Part shown: positions 14,302-20,093 of the stretch, one piece after another
Layout of the letters: each line of letters begins with the position of its first letter
Numbering within the stretch: the stretch's first letter is position 1
Source: a virus
DNA length: 20,093 nt
Reading direction: 5' to 3' (one strand)
IMG/VR virus record: IMGVR_UViG_3300024346_003214
Span: 1-20,093 of that record
Position numbers and translations under genes: made by a program
Notes under the pieces: generated by a model
Told to the model about the DNA's origin: nothing
Seen by the model: the letters and a program-made list of their open reading frames with translations, nothing else
Database searches by the model: none

Positions 14302-14752
14302 TGTTGTTCTCCTCGTTTAAAAGTTGTGGACTTAATATACTAGTCCCATTAATTGCTACTTTACGAGGCTTCTGACTTTCAGGGATTATTACTTCCAATG
14401 AAATGGCTAGTAATCCGTTTCTGAAATCAGCTCCCATTACTTCAACATACTCCGACAGACGGAACTGACGTTCAAATCTTTTCGTCGAAATGCCTTTATG
14501 AATATACTCTCTAGTGTCTAGTACAGACCCTCGAATGCTAAGTGTACGGTTCTTTACTTCGATCTCAAGTTCGTCTTCCGTGAATCCGGCGACTGCTAAC
14601 TCGATTAGGTATTGATCCTCTCCCGTCTTTAGGATGTTATGCGGGGGGAACGTATCACCCGAGTGTCTTGCTACTCTGTCTAGTTCGTCGATCATAGTAT
14701 CAAATCCGACGAATGCTGAACGTGGGAACAGTTGTTTTGCTGTTAATGTCAT
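14273..14752 (-). CDS. hsp20: Small heat-shock protein Hsp20 (IbpA-like)
   Basis: A 159-aa alpha-crystallin-family chaperone. The N-terminal FVGFDTMIDELDRVA resembles IbpA. The crystallin domain spans about 37-130 (YLIELAVAGFTEDELEIEVKNRTLSIRG, then FERQFRLSEYVEVMGADFRNGLLAISLEVIIPE), ending in the A-x-x-x-N-G-x-L segment typical of the fold. A C-terminal SILSPQL could serve as the IxI-type tail anchor. Hsp20 holds unfolding proteins; in marine T4-like phages it is a common gene, possibly aiding capsid assembly or host stress. AAGGAG lies 8 nt before the ATG. A T4-type late promoter is about 67 bp upstream, so late expression is likely. Confident family call. Confidence 0.93.
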   Translation of the reverse strand: MTLTAKQLFPRSAFVGFDTMIDELDRVARHSGDTFPPHNILKTGEDQYLIELAVAGFTEDELEIEVKNRTLSIRGSVLDTREYIHKGISTKRFERQFRLSEYVEVMGADFRNGLLAISLEVIIPESQKPRKVAINGTSILSPQLLNEENNNGEEHPSQL

Positions 14753-14818
14753 GTTGCTAACTCCTTAGTTTTAAGCAAGTTTAAAAGAATGCCCGAACCA
14801 TTCGGCACATTCGCTACT

Positions 14819-14826
14819 TATTTATA
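14819..14826 (-). promoter_or_regulatory. T4-type late promoter TATAAATA upstream of hsp20
   Basis: TATAAATA on the minus strand is an exact match to the T4 late promoter recognised by gp55-bearing RNA polymerase loaded with gp45. It lies in the intergenic space 67 bp before the hsp20 ATG. It overlaps the inverted repeat at 14822-14842. Confidence 0.65.
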
Positions 14827-14842
14827 CACTAAATGTGTATAA
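14822..14842. repeat. 8-bp inverted repeat overlapping the late promoter
   Basis: TTATACAC (14822-14829), TAAAT loop, GTGTATAA (14835-14842): perfect arms. It shares bases with the late promoter. A second short hairpin, CCGAA-CCA-TTCGG (14793-14805), and an A/T stem (14769-14786) follow in the hsp20 leader. They could be leader structures or a weak terminator of the gp44 operon. Confidence 0.55.
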
Positions 14843-14866
14843 CAGTAACATCAGATTCGTGAATAT

Positions 14867-15085
14867 TCACTCATCTAAATTATAGTCGTCATCACCAACC
14901 ATGACGACAGAATCATTTTCTATCATTTCGATAATTTCTAGAGTTACTTTACGGTCCATTTCTAAAAATGCCATTCTATCTTCAATCATCTCTAGATGTC
15001 TTCGATATGAACTAAGTTCTCTTTCTTTGTTTTCTTTTTGCTTGATGACTTCTGTTAGAGATACAATCTTCGTTTCTTCAGTCAT
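14867..15085 (-). CDS. Small coiled-coil protein, unknown
   Basis: A 72-aa, strongly charged protein. Residues about 8-57 form a continuous predicted helix with heptad-like hydrophobics (VIKQKENKERELSSYRRHL and MIEDRMAFLEMDRKV), so a coiled-coil dimer is likely. The tail DDDYNLDE is acidic. I do not recognise a family. AAGGAG lies 8 nt before the ATG, formed partly by the stop region of the oxygenase-like gene 12 nt upstream. It is the last gene of the gp44-started run. An interaction or regulatory role is possible, but nothing in the sequence decides it. Confidence 0.75.
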   Translation of the reverse strand: MTEETKIVSLTEVIKQKENKERELSSYRRHLEMIEDRMAFLEMDRKVTLEIIEMIENDSVVMVGDDDYNLDE

Positions 15086-15097
15086 TTGGACCGCTCC

Positions 15098-15646
15098 TTA
15101 GTAATACATCGACGGATCTGGATCACCTTCAATACCAAACGAGAATGATACTCGTGATACTTTAGGGAACACTTGGTGATGCGTTCCTCTAGGCAAGTAC
15201 ACGTACATCCCTGGTTTGAAATCAAATGGTTCTTCGTTATTGATGCCTTCTACTTTAAGACCGACAGTACTAATAACTTGTACTAAAAACACGTCCATGC
15301 CATCTTTGTGCCATGGATAAGAACCACTCTCTCGACCAAATCCGCTAAATGCAATATTTGTTATTTTTCTTTTATCTGAGTGCAGAGAGAAGACCTCTTC
15401 TAACTCACCATAGATTGTTTTTGCGAACTCCGGAGCACTACCGCGAGAATGAAAATTGTTAAGACCTATACGCATCTTATCAGAATTACGATCATAAAGA
15501 TCGTCGGGATGAGAATCCATCATTTCCATGAACTGATTCCATCCGTAAGTTTCTCCCATATCAAATGGCAAGTTACCTACGAATGGAGTCTTAGTCCCAA
15601 TGTTCTCATCACGACCATCAAAAATACCATAATGTTTATCAGTCAT
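15098..15646 (-). CDS. JmjC/cupin-type Fe(II) oxygenase-like protein
   Basis: A 182-aa protein. SYPWHKDGMDVFLVQV (about 109-124) supplies an HxD pair (His113, Asp115); FKPGMYVYLPRGTHHQV (about 143-159) supplies the distal His156/157; and SRVSFSFGIE holds a likely 2-oxoglutarate-binding Arg165. The order resembles cupin-8/JmjC hydroxylases, including ribosomal-protein oxygenases, where PGD-x-x-Y-x-P-x-G-x-x-H is typical. It would hydroxylate a protein or small molecule; the target is unknown. The start at 15646 overlaps the regA stop (TGATG). A TTG one codon earlier is less likely. It is the second oxygenase-like protein in this window and, unlike the first, has an intact HxD. Confidence 0.72.
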   Translation of the reverse strand: MTDKHYGIFDGRDENIGTKTPFVGNLPFDMGETYGWNQFMEMMDSHPDDLYDRNSDKMRIGLNNFHSRGSAPEFAKTIYGELEEVFSLHSDKRKITNIAFSGFGRESGSYPWHKDGMDVFLVQVISTVGLKVEGINNEEPFDFKPGMYVYLPRGTHHQVFPKVSRVSFSFGIEGDPDPSMYY

Positions 15647-16020
15647 CAATTATTTCCGATATTATATTTTGGTTTCAATGTCCAGTTGGACTTATCTTTG
15701 TATGAGATGATCTTGATCTGTCTCATTGGCGCACAATCAAGTGCAACCTCTTTATTAACGATTGCAACCAATCCCCAATCTGCAAGCAGAGTGGCAATAG
15801 TGTTACGTCGTTCCATGTCCGACACTTCTAGATTAGATTTCTTTCCGTCCAACAAGAACAATTCTTTGAAATGAACGATAAAGTACCTACCCTGTTTATG
15901 TAAGATATGGCATGATTGAAATAGGGTGTTGTCTCTACGAGAAGCCACACCTATACGCGTTAGTGTTTCTCTGACTTTCAGGAAGTCATCTGGTTCTGAT
16001 AGACTGATTTCCAACATCAT
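15646..16020 (-). CDS. regA: RegA translational repressor
   Basis: A 124-aa protein that closely matches T4 RegA (122 aa): DFLKVRETLTRIGVASR, LFQSCHILHKQGRYFIVHFKE, LLADWGLVAIV and WTLKPKYNIGN parallel the T4 sequence segment by segment. RegA binds mRNA near start codons of early genes, including clamp and clamp-loader genes, and blocks ribosome access. ATG 16020 is chosen because it gives the T4-like N-terminus MMLEISL (T4: MIEITL) and has GTGGA 8 nt upstream; a GTG at 16056 would add 12 residues. It follows gp62 by 22 nt, keeping the T4 order 44-62-regA, and its stop overlaps the JmjC-like gene start. Confidence 0.95.
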   Translation of the reverse strand: MMLEISLSEPDDFLKVRETLTRIGVASRRDNTLFQSCHILHKQGRYFIVHFKELFLLDGKKSNLEVSDMERRNTIATLLADWGLVAIVNKEVALDCAPMRQIKIISYKDKSNWTLKPKYNIGNN

Positions 16021-16042
16021 ATCAGAATTCCACTGAACGAGA

Positions 16043-16441
16043 TTATTCTCTTCCACCTTTGGATACCTTATTTTTAATAGTTTTTATTTGTGATTCCGTC
16101 AAGAGCCCAATAACTTGTTTCGCCTTTTGTTCACTGTAACCAAAATATTCCTTGATACATTCCATGTCGGCTCTTTGTTCAGGTTTGTCCCATTTAGAGA
16201 ATCGTTTCTTCTTACGTACAATATTTATAAGAAAGTCGTATTGCATCTTATCATCTAAGTGATGTAATCTGTTCATTTCATTGGACATGAATACCGTGTC
16301 CGGAAAATATGACAGAGACCTATTAACGACAAACCCATTATAGTACTTGGTATTATCTTGATCTTGGTCAATGAGATTGACTTTAGTATCATTTATACTT
16401 TTCAGAAAGTCAAATGGACTTAGTCTACTATTAATATTCAT
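16043..16441 (-). CDS. 62: Clamp-loader small subunit gp62
   Basis: A 132-aa protein, shorter than T4 gp62 (187 aa) and closer to the compact marine form. Recognisable segments are SPFDFLKSINDTK (8-20), YYNGFVVNRSLSYFPDTVF (about 33-51), EMNRLHHLD and RKKKRFSKWDKPE (the basic KRxxKW motif shared with T4). gp62 joins four gp44 subunits to load gp45 onto primed DNA. ATG 16441 is used; a possible earlier ATG at 16462 adds seven residues. Its start overlaps the sulfotransferase-like gene by 11 bp and regA follows. Unlike T4, gp62 is separated from gp44 by one gene. Identification rests on motif pattern and position. Confidence 0.85.
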   Translation of the reverse strand: MNINSRLSPFDFLKSINDTKVNLIDQDQDNTKYYNGFVVNRSLSYFPDTVFMSNEMNRLHHLDDKMQYDFLINIVRKKKRFSKWDKPEQRADMECIKEYFGYSEQKAKQVIGLLTESQIKTIKNKVSKGGRE

Positions 16442-17084
16442 TTTTACACCACCCGCTTTCATAATCACGCCAGTATAGTTTCTTGATGCGGTGTATCTGT
16501 TGCTCGGTCAACACATCACCATACATTTTCAAGGAAGTCTTATTATCCCAAATATCCAACTGGTCGGGAGACAATCCAAGTTCTGAAGATTCGTTTAAGA
16601 ATACCATAAGTTGAGAAAGTTCGTCAATATGAACAATCAGATTATAATCATGCGTACTGTTCATATACCAAGATTGAGTATAAAAATGATTATTTTTAAA
16701 TAATCCATCTTCAATCTTATCCAAAACAGTGTCCAACTCTTTATCTAAACTCGGTAGTTCATTCAAACGACCTAATCTAATATGCTTCGCTTGGTTGGCC
16801 AAAATATATTCACATGCAGATTTAAAACGGTCTACAGGGTCACGTTTAATTGCTATCCGATAACTATTTTTTCTAAAGGGCATTTCAAACTGACAACTAT
16901 AGTTTTTAACGCAATCCATTCTATATTTGCGGCCTACGTACTCATCATGTCCCCGATAGATACGATAAAGTTCTTTGATAGAAGACATGCCGTTTTTAGG
17001 ACACAGTCTAATATCAATGTTGTTAGGAAAATATAAAATATTATCAGCAGGAGTCATCTCATAATGACGTATGTGAGTTCCCAT
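16431..17084 (-). CDS. Sulfotransferase-like protein inserted between gp44 and gp62
   Basis: A 217-aa protein. RLCPKNGMSSIKELY (26-40) resembles the 5'-phosphosulfate-binding P-loop of PAPS-dependent sulfotransferases (PKxGxTS), and YRIAIKRDPVDRFKSACEY (75-93) resembles the 3'-phosphate-binding RDPxxRxxS motif. The rest is helical and ends WRDYESGW, a common ending in carbohydrate sulfotransferase-2-type proteins. It would move sulfate from PAPS to a sugar or other hydroxyl. Its ATG directly follows the gp44 stop and its end overlaps gp62 by 11 bp. Possible acceptors are phage or host glycans made with the epimerase, dehydrogenase and glycosyltransferase in this window; that link is inference. 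Confidence 0.7.
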   Translation of the reverse strand: MGTHIRHYEMTPADNILYFPNNIDIRLCPKNGMSSIKELYRIYRGHDEYVGRKYRMDCVKNYSCQFEMPFRKNSYRIAIKRDPVDRFKSACEYILANQAKHIRLGRLNELPSLDKELDTVLDKIEDGLFKNNHFYTQSWYMNSTHDYNLIVHIDELSQLMVFLNESSELGLSPDQLDIWDNKTSLKMYGDVLTEQQIHRIKKLYWRDYESGWCKNEY

Positions 17085-18029
17085 TTATTGTTTAATCTCC
17101 ACGTTCGCCATAACTTCGGTCATACATGCGACTAGATTCAGTTCATGATCCGCAACGAATGCATTCTTGTACTGATAATCAGCAAGAATAAGAACAAGTT
17201 GTGGAATACTGTTGGGTGCGACATGATCATACATGCGATCATATATGCCGCGAAAAATAGAAGCAGGTTCAACATCAATATTGTTGACGACCCACGACCG
17301 CATTTTCTTGAAGTTTTTATCTCGTATAGATGTAAACAACTGGGTGTATGGGTCTGTTACGTCTTGTCCTATTGATGGAGCAACGCTAAGTGTTCCCGAA
17401 ATAGACCCCTTCTGCAACTCATTTAGTACACGACGCCAGTCTGGTGCGTGTTTCATTATGACTTGCGCCAACATGTCTTTGTGGTATTCGACACCTTCAT
17501 CACGAAGAATGTCCATCGCACGAGACATAAAGTCCGCCGATAAAGACTGTAGACCTTTCTTGGTCGTGTTGAACGCAATCTTAGTACAACGAGAATGCAG
17601 TGGTTCAATAATACGGTTCTCGAAGTTACACGTCATAATGAAACGACAGTTGTTCGAGAACTCTTCAATAAATCCACGCAACGCAGGTTGTGTGGACTGT
17701 GGGTTGAGGTAATCTGCCTCATCCAGAATAACTACTTTATAACCACCGGACAACGAAACGGAAGAGGCGAACTGCTTGATCTTGCCGCGCAGTGTGTCAA
17801 TGTTACCTTCTTCTGATCCATTGATGACGATATAATCAAGATCTAGTTCTTCACAAATCGCTCGTGCGACTGTGGTCTTACCAGTACCAGCGGTACCTGC
17901 AAACATCATGTTGGGAATCTCTTCACCATCCACGATGTTTTGAAAAGTAGTCTTTAGTTCTTTCTGTAGAATCGTCTCCGAGACTTTGCGTGGACGATAC
18001 TTTTCAACCCATAAAAATTCATTGCTCAT
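17085..18029 (-). CDS. 44: Clamp-loader ATPase large subunit gp44
   Basis: A 314-aa AAA+ ATPase (T4 gp44 is 319 aa). LWVEKYRPRKVSE (6-18) is the classic clamp-loader start. Walker A is GTAGTGKT (45-52), Walker B is VVILDEAD (99-106), sensor-1 is near FIMTCNFENRI, and the SRC arginine-finger motif is at 146-148. It opens and loads gp45. GAGG lies 6 nt before the ATG. A sigma70-like promoter at 18065-18093 precedes it, so it heads its own unit (gp44, sulfotransferase, gp62, regA and more) rather than following gp45 directly as in T4. Confident. Confidence 0.97.
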   Translation of the reverse strand: MSNEFLWVEKYRPRKVSETILQKELKTTFQNIVDGEEIPNMMFAGTAGTGKTTVARAICEELDLDYIVINGSEEGNIDTLRGKIKQFASSVSLSGGYKVVILDEADYLNPQSTQPALRGFIEEFSNNCRFIMTCNFENRIIEPLHSRCTKIAFNTTKKGLQSLSADFMSRAMDILRDEGVEYHKDMLAQVIMKHAPDWRRVLNELQKGSISGTLSVAPSIGQDVTDPYTQLFTSIRDKNFKKMRSWVVNNIDVEPASIFRGIYDRMYDHVAPNSIPQLVLILADYQYKNAFVADHELNLVACMTEVMANVEIKQ

Positions 18030-18064
18030 TTAAACCTCATAATATAAGTAGTAATCAATCAGAC

Positions 18065-18093
18065 ATTATACACCAAAAGTATCTGTATGTAAA
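18065..18093 (-). promoter_or_regulatory. Sigma70-type promoter for the gp44 operon
   Basis: On the minus strand TTTACA (18093-18088), 17-nt spacer, TATAAT (18070-18065), 11 of 12 consensus positions. Predicted start near 18058 leaves a leader of about 29 nt with a GAGG ribosome site. The -35 box is part of an imperfect palindrome, TGTAGACATGTTTACA (18103-18088). The 107-nt gap between the oxidase gene and gp44 otherwise holds only A/T-rich sequence. Confidence 0.75.
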
Positions 18094-18136
18094 CATGTCT
18101 ACAATAGTATTTATCTAATAAAAATTTTATATGCGA

Positions 18137-18727
18137 TCAGTATTCGTCAGCATATCCGTGATTTATTTTAGCATGGTGCATTTCATCACGACGAACACAC
18201 ACGATCATATCAGAGAGCATTGCACCCTCTTGTAAATCTATATAATAGTCAATGGCGATCTGTGGGGCAGGAATATCTTTGATTTCACCTGCCTGAATTA
18301 ATGCCAAGTAACTAGTGTAACTGTTCACTGCCTCTTCTTCAAAATACCCAGTCATTCGGTGTGCAGTGCGAGGGAATAACATATACATTAACAGATAGTA
18401 ATGCCAGAAGATGAACTGGACCAAAATAATCAAAACTCTTTCTAAGATAGAAGGCGAAACAATCTCCATAAAAAACATTAGATGCTTACGTTCATTGGTC
18501 GCCTCATCAAGTAGTTCTTGGATCTTAGTACCATTGCCCTTCTGCAGTCTGCGTAGACTGTACAAGTGCGTTAGCATTCCACCAACCATGCCCGGCACTC
18601 CAGCAACCGTCTCTAAGATGAGAGCGCGTTTGCCATAGTTGCGACCAAAGAAAGTGTCTGCAAAGAATCTAAAGAAAGCGGTCATAGATTTTGCAAATGT
18701 GTCTGATATTTTTGTAGTAATATTCAC
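18137..18727 (-). CDS. aox: Alternative oxidase (ubiquinol oxidase, di-iron)
   Basis: A 196-aa alternative oxidase. The four iron-ligand segments are complete: LETVAGVPGM with Glu39, NERKHL with Glu79 and His82, GYFEEEAVNSYT with Glu130/131, and RRDEMHH with Glu182 and His185. Hydrophobic helices between them (about 40-60 and 96-118) fit a monotopic inner-membrane protein. AOX oxidises ubiquinol and reduces O2 to water without pumping protons. PAPQIAIDYY near 153-162 resembles mitochondrial/proteobacterial AOX rather than plastid terminal oxidase. The start is GTG 18727, with GGA 6 nt upstream; ATG 18685 is a poorer alternative. It begins 14 nt after the tRNA 3' end. N-terminal presequences are absent, and the length is near the family core. 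Confidence 0.93.
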   Translation of the reverse strand: MNITTKISDTFAKSMTAFFRFFADTFFGRNYGKRALILETVAGVPGMVGGMLTHLYSLRRLQKGNGTKIQELLDEATNERKHLMFFMEIVSPSILERVLIILVQFIFWHYYLLMYMLFPRTAHRMTGYFEEEAVNSYTSYLALIQAGEIKDIPAPQIAIDYYIDLQEGAMLSDMIVCVRRDEMHHAKINHGYADEY

Positions 18728-18741
18728 GTCTTATCCAAAAG

Positions 18742-18807
<66 letters not shown>

Positions 18808-18817
<10 letters not shown>

Positions 18818-19056
18818 ATGTTCTGTTTCAGTTTTTTCTTACTTTTTTCTGTAAGAGTTCTTACTATGTATATGCGTGTGAATGCTACAAATGAAATTCC
18901 TACCGTTAAAATAGTAGACAAAACTATTGGGTCTGTTATTCCCCACTTTACGACTGCCAACCATGTGTAAAGAACATTTAACGGGTAGTTAATGACGGTC
19001 CCTAATGCAACGTGAATAGACGTTTCTTTTGCGATTAGAGGGTCATAGAACTTCAT
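18808..19056 (-). CDS. Two-helix membrane protein, unknown
   Basis: An 82-aa protein with two hydrophobic helices (about 15-36 and 42-62), then a basic tail (RIYIVRTLTEKSKKKLKQ). A short helical protein with this R-x-Y-x-x-R pattern after the second helix resembles small membrane proteins in other marine phages, but I cannot assign a function. AAGGAGTC lies upstream of the ATG, inside the 3' arm of the large hairpin at 19057-19135, so translation may depend on RNA folding. The last 10 bp, including the TAG stop, are also the 5' end of the tRNA, so tRNA processing would cut its mRNA. Confidence 0.72.
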
Positions 19057-19135
19057 AAAAAAAATGACTCCTTGAATATAAAATAATATAAATCAAATAA
19101 AACTGTATTCTTGAGCGCAAATACTCAAGGAGTCA
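19057..19135 (-). promoter_or_regulatory. 15-bp hairpin with U8 tail that hides the next gene's ribosome site
   Basis: On the minus strand the arms are TGACTCCTTGAGTAT (19135-19121) and ATATTCAAGGAGTCA (19079-19065), 15 paired bases with one G-U, loop 41 nt, then eight U before the AUG at 19056. It follows the 76-aa gene by 6 nt. The 3' arm contains AAGGAG, the ribosome site of the membrane-protein gene. A short alternative stem, CTTGAG/CTCAAG (19129-19110), would compete for the same 5' arm. This could be a terminator, a translational switch, or both. Confidence 0.6.
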
Positions 19136-19141
19136 AAAGGG

Positions 19142-19372
19142 TTACTCTGAGTCAGACTCAGAAGCAGATTCGGCATGTGCCTTAGCGACTTGCTCATAAA
19201 GCGCTACGACTTGGATTGCTTGATCACGAAGTTGACCAATAGTGGTGAGTTCCTCACCCTTGAAACCACCACGTGTGACGACAGTATCTACTACTGCAAC
19301 ACACGACCGTGCTACACGGTTTGCGAGATCGTTTAGTGATGCTTGTTCTTGTGACATAATTTCGTCTGACAT
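19142..19372 (-). CDS. Small protein downstream of the clamp gene, unknown
   Basis: A 76-aa protein with no family I recognise. It is mainly helical: residues 9-30 (EQASLNDLANRVARSCVAVVDT) and 45-68 (IGQLRDQAIQVVALYEQVAKAH), separated by TRGGFKGEEL, and ends in an acidic Ser/Glu tail (SASESDSE). There is no membrane segment. GGAG lies 6 nt before the ATG and overlaps the last codons of gp45, so it is coupled to the sliding-clamp gene with one base between stop and start. Its position suggests a clamp or replication-related role, but that is not demonstrated. Confidence 0.75.
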   Translation of the reverse strand: MSDEIMSQEQASLNDLANRVARSCVAVVDTVVTRGGFKGEELTTIGQLRDQAIQVVALYEQVAKAHAESASESDSE

Positions 19373-19373
19373 T

Positions 19374-20054
19374 TTATGCTCCGTATGATGAAGATTTCTC
19401 TAGCGCAATAAAGTATTGCGTATCTGAAGTAAGTGATCGGAAATGAGAGATCAACTTTGTTGAGACCGAGACATCATAATCTTCACCAAGAAGTTTCATG
19501 TTAGCAACACCCATGATGAAGTTGAAGTCTGTATCCGCAGGGAAGTTACCCTCGACTAAAACTGAGAATGAGTTAGATGTAGAGTTATCAACATCAATCA
19601 CTCGAATTTCTATACTACCATTACCAGAAGGACGAATAGAGATAGTGTCGTAACCTAGAGCGGCAGATGCTCTCTTGACTTTCGACAACGTCTCGTTAGT
19701 CAACACAAACTTGACTTCGCACTCAGGCATGATGATGTCTTTCTTAGGAGCAGCTAACATCTCAGGGTCAGAGTAAAAATACTTGACCGACGATAGACCA
19801 CTACCATCTGATACGGTACAATAACTCTCATCAAAGTCAATTGAAGGATTGTCTACGAGAGATAAGACCGACAAAAACTCTGACAGATCATAGATCCCGA
19901 ATGTGCTAGGGAAGTTCTCATCAACTTCTGCACGAGATACGATATTCTTTGCGATTGACATAGTCTTCAGGATGTTACCGCCATTGACTACAATGTTTGG
20001 GTTGATAGTCGAGAAGTTACGCAAGATCTCGACCGTGCGACTAGATAGTTCCAT
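19374..20054 (-). CDS. 45: Sliding clamp gp45
   Basis: A 226-aa protein (T4 gp45: 228 aa). The N-terminus ELSSRTVEILRNFSTINPNI mirrors T4 KLSKDTTALLKNFATINSGI; FGIYDLSEFLSVLSLVD matches T4 IYDLNGFLGILSLV; and the later ANMKLLGEDYDV matches ANMKMQPGNYKL. It forms the trimeric processivity ring for gp43 and in T4 also activates late transcription with gp33 and gp55. GAGGAA precedes the ATG. A TATAAT at 20084-20089 may be its promoter. It starts the gene run, with the 76-aa gene directly downstream. Confident. Confidence 0.95.
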   Translation of the reverse strand: MELSSRTVEILRNFSTINPNIVVNGGNILKTMSIAKNIVSRAEVDENFPSTFGIYDLSEFLSVLSLVDNPSIDFDESYCTVSDGSGLSSVKYFYSDPEMLAAPKKDIIMPECEVKFVLTNETLSKVKRASAALGYDTISIRPSGNGSIEIRVIDVDNSTSNSFSVLVEGNFPADTDFNFIMGVANMKLLGEDYDVSVSTKLISHFRSLTSDTQYFIALEKSSSYGA

Positions 20055-20083
20055 TGATTGATTCCTCAGTTAATATGTTACAC

Positions 20084-20089
20084 ATTATA
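20084..20089 (-). promoter_or_regulatory. Possible -10 element upstream of gp45
   Basis: TATAAT on the minus strand, about 30 nt from the gp45 ATG. The matching -35 position lies beyond the window edge, so the promoter cannot be confirmed. If used, the leader would be about 23 nt and contain the GAGGAA ribosome site. Confidence 0.4.
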
Positions 20090-20093
20090 TAAT

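Noticed and set aside
16222-16229. A second exact TATAAATA on the minus strand
   Set aside because: It lies inside the gp62 coding region, about 200 bp before regA, and its codons fit the protein. Chance occurrence in A/T-rich sequence is likely, so it is not called a promoter.
18108-18115. GATAAATA before gp44
   Set aside because: One mismatch to the T4 late motif; gp44 is an early-type gene and already has a better sigma70 promoter.
18137-18727. Plastid-type terminal oxidase (cyanophage PTOX)
   Set aside because: Iron ligands are shared by both groups, but the C-terminal PAPQIAIDYY region is more like AOX. A phylogeny is needed to settle it.

Overview
This window looks like the DNA-replication cluster of a marine T4-like myovirus. 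Every convincing gene lies on the minus strand, and genes are packed with ATGA/TAATG overlaps. The T4 core order is recognisable, read right to left: sliding clamp gp45 (about 20.05 kb), clamp-loader gp44 and gp62, translational repressor RegA, Hsp20, DNA polymerase gp43, Dam methylase, recombinase UvsX, helicase gp41 and the late-transcription DNA-binding protein DsbA. The short gp62, the Hsp20 and the small conserved unknowns recall the marine branch (cyanophages and pelagiphages). No photosynthesis gene is present, and the alternative oxidase looks proteobacterial rather than plastid-like, so I favour a heterotrophic proteobacterial host. The host is an inference.

Layout, in transcription order. 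(1) 20054-18137: gp45, a 76-aa unknown, a strong hairpin, a two-helix membrane protein, tRNA-Thr(UGU) and an alternative oxidase. (2) 18093-14867: a sigma70-type promoter, then gp44, a sulfotransferase-like protein, gp62, RegA, a JmjC/cupin-like oxygenase and a small coiled-coil protein. (3) 14842-14159: a T4-type late promoter over an inverted repeat, hsp20, a 35-aa membrane ORF and a terminator. (4) 14149-13349: a glycosyltransferase-like protein. (5) 13349-11778: palindrome, promoter, DUF262/HNH nuclease-like gene and terminator, arranged as a self-contained cassette. (6) 11796-8374: gp43 and dam, each with a consensus promoter 7-8 nt from its start codon. (7) 8377-1: a third such promoter, then a primase-like protein, a sugar-nucleotide epimerase, a UDP-sugar dehydrogenase, UvsX, a 120-aa unknown, gp41, a small membrane protein, an AbrB-like protein, a 2OG-oxygenase-like protein, a 94-aa unknown, DsbA, IscU, an SGNH-like protein and the start of one further gene.

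How they fit together: gp45/44/62/43/41/UvsX form the replisome and recombination core. RegA and DsbA act in gene-expression control. IscU, the alternative oxidase and two oxygenase-like proteins are host-metabolism-type accessory genes that all depend on iron. The dehydrogenase, epimerase, glycosyltransferase and sulfotransferase suggest glycan remodelling. The most notable signals are three near-leaderless promoters; a near-identical 23-nt repeat that gives polymerase and Dam the same clamp-binding-like C-terminus and also carries the -35 box of the next gene; a promoter embedded in a terminator hairpin; a tRNA that overlaps one CDS and ends 14 nt before another; and a DUF262/HNH cassette inside the replication core. 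No intergenic stretch exceeds 300 bases.
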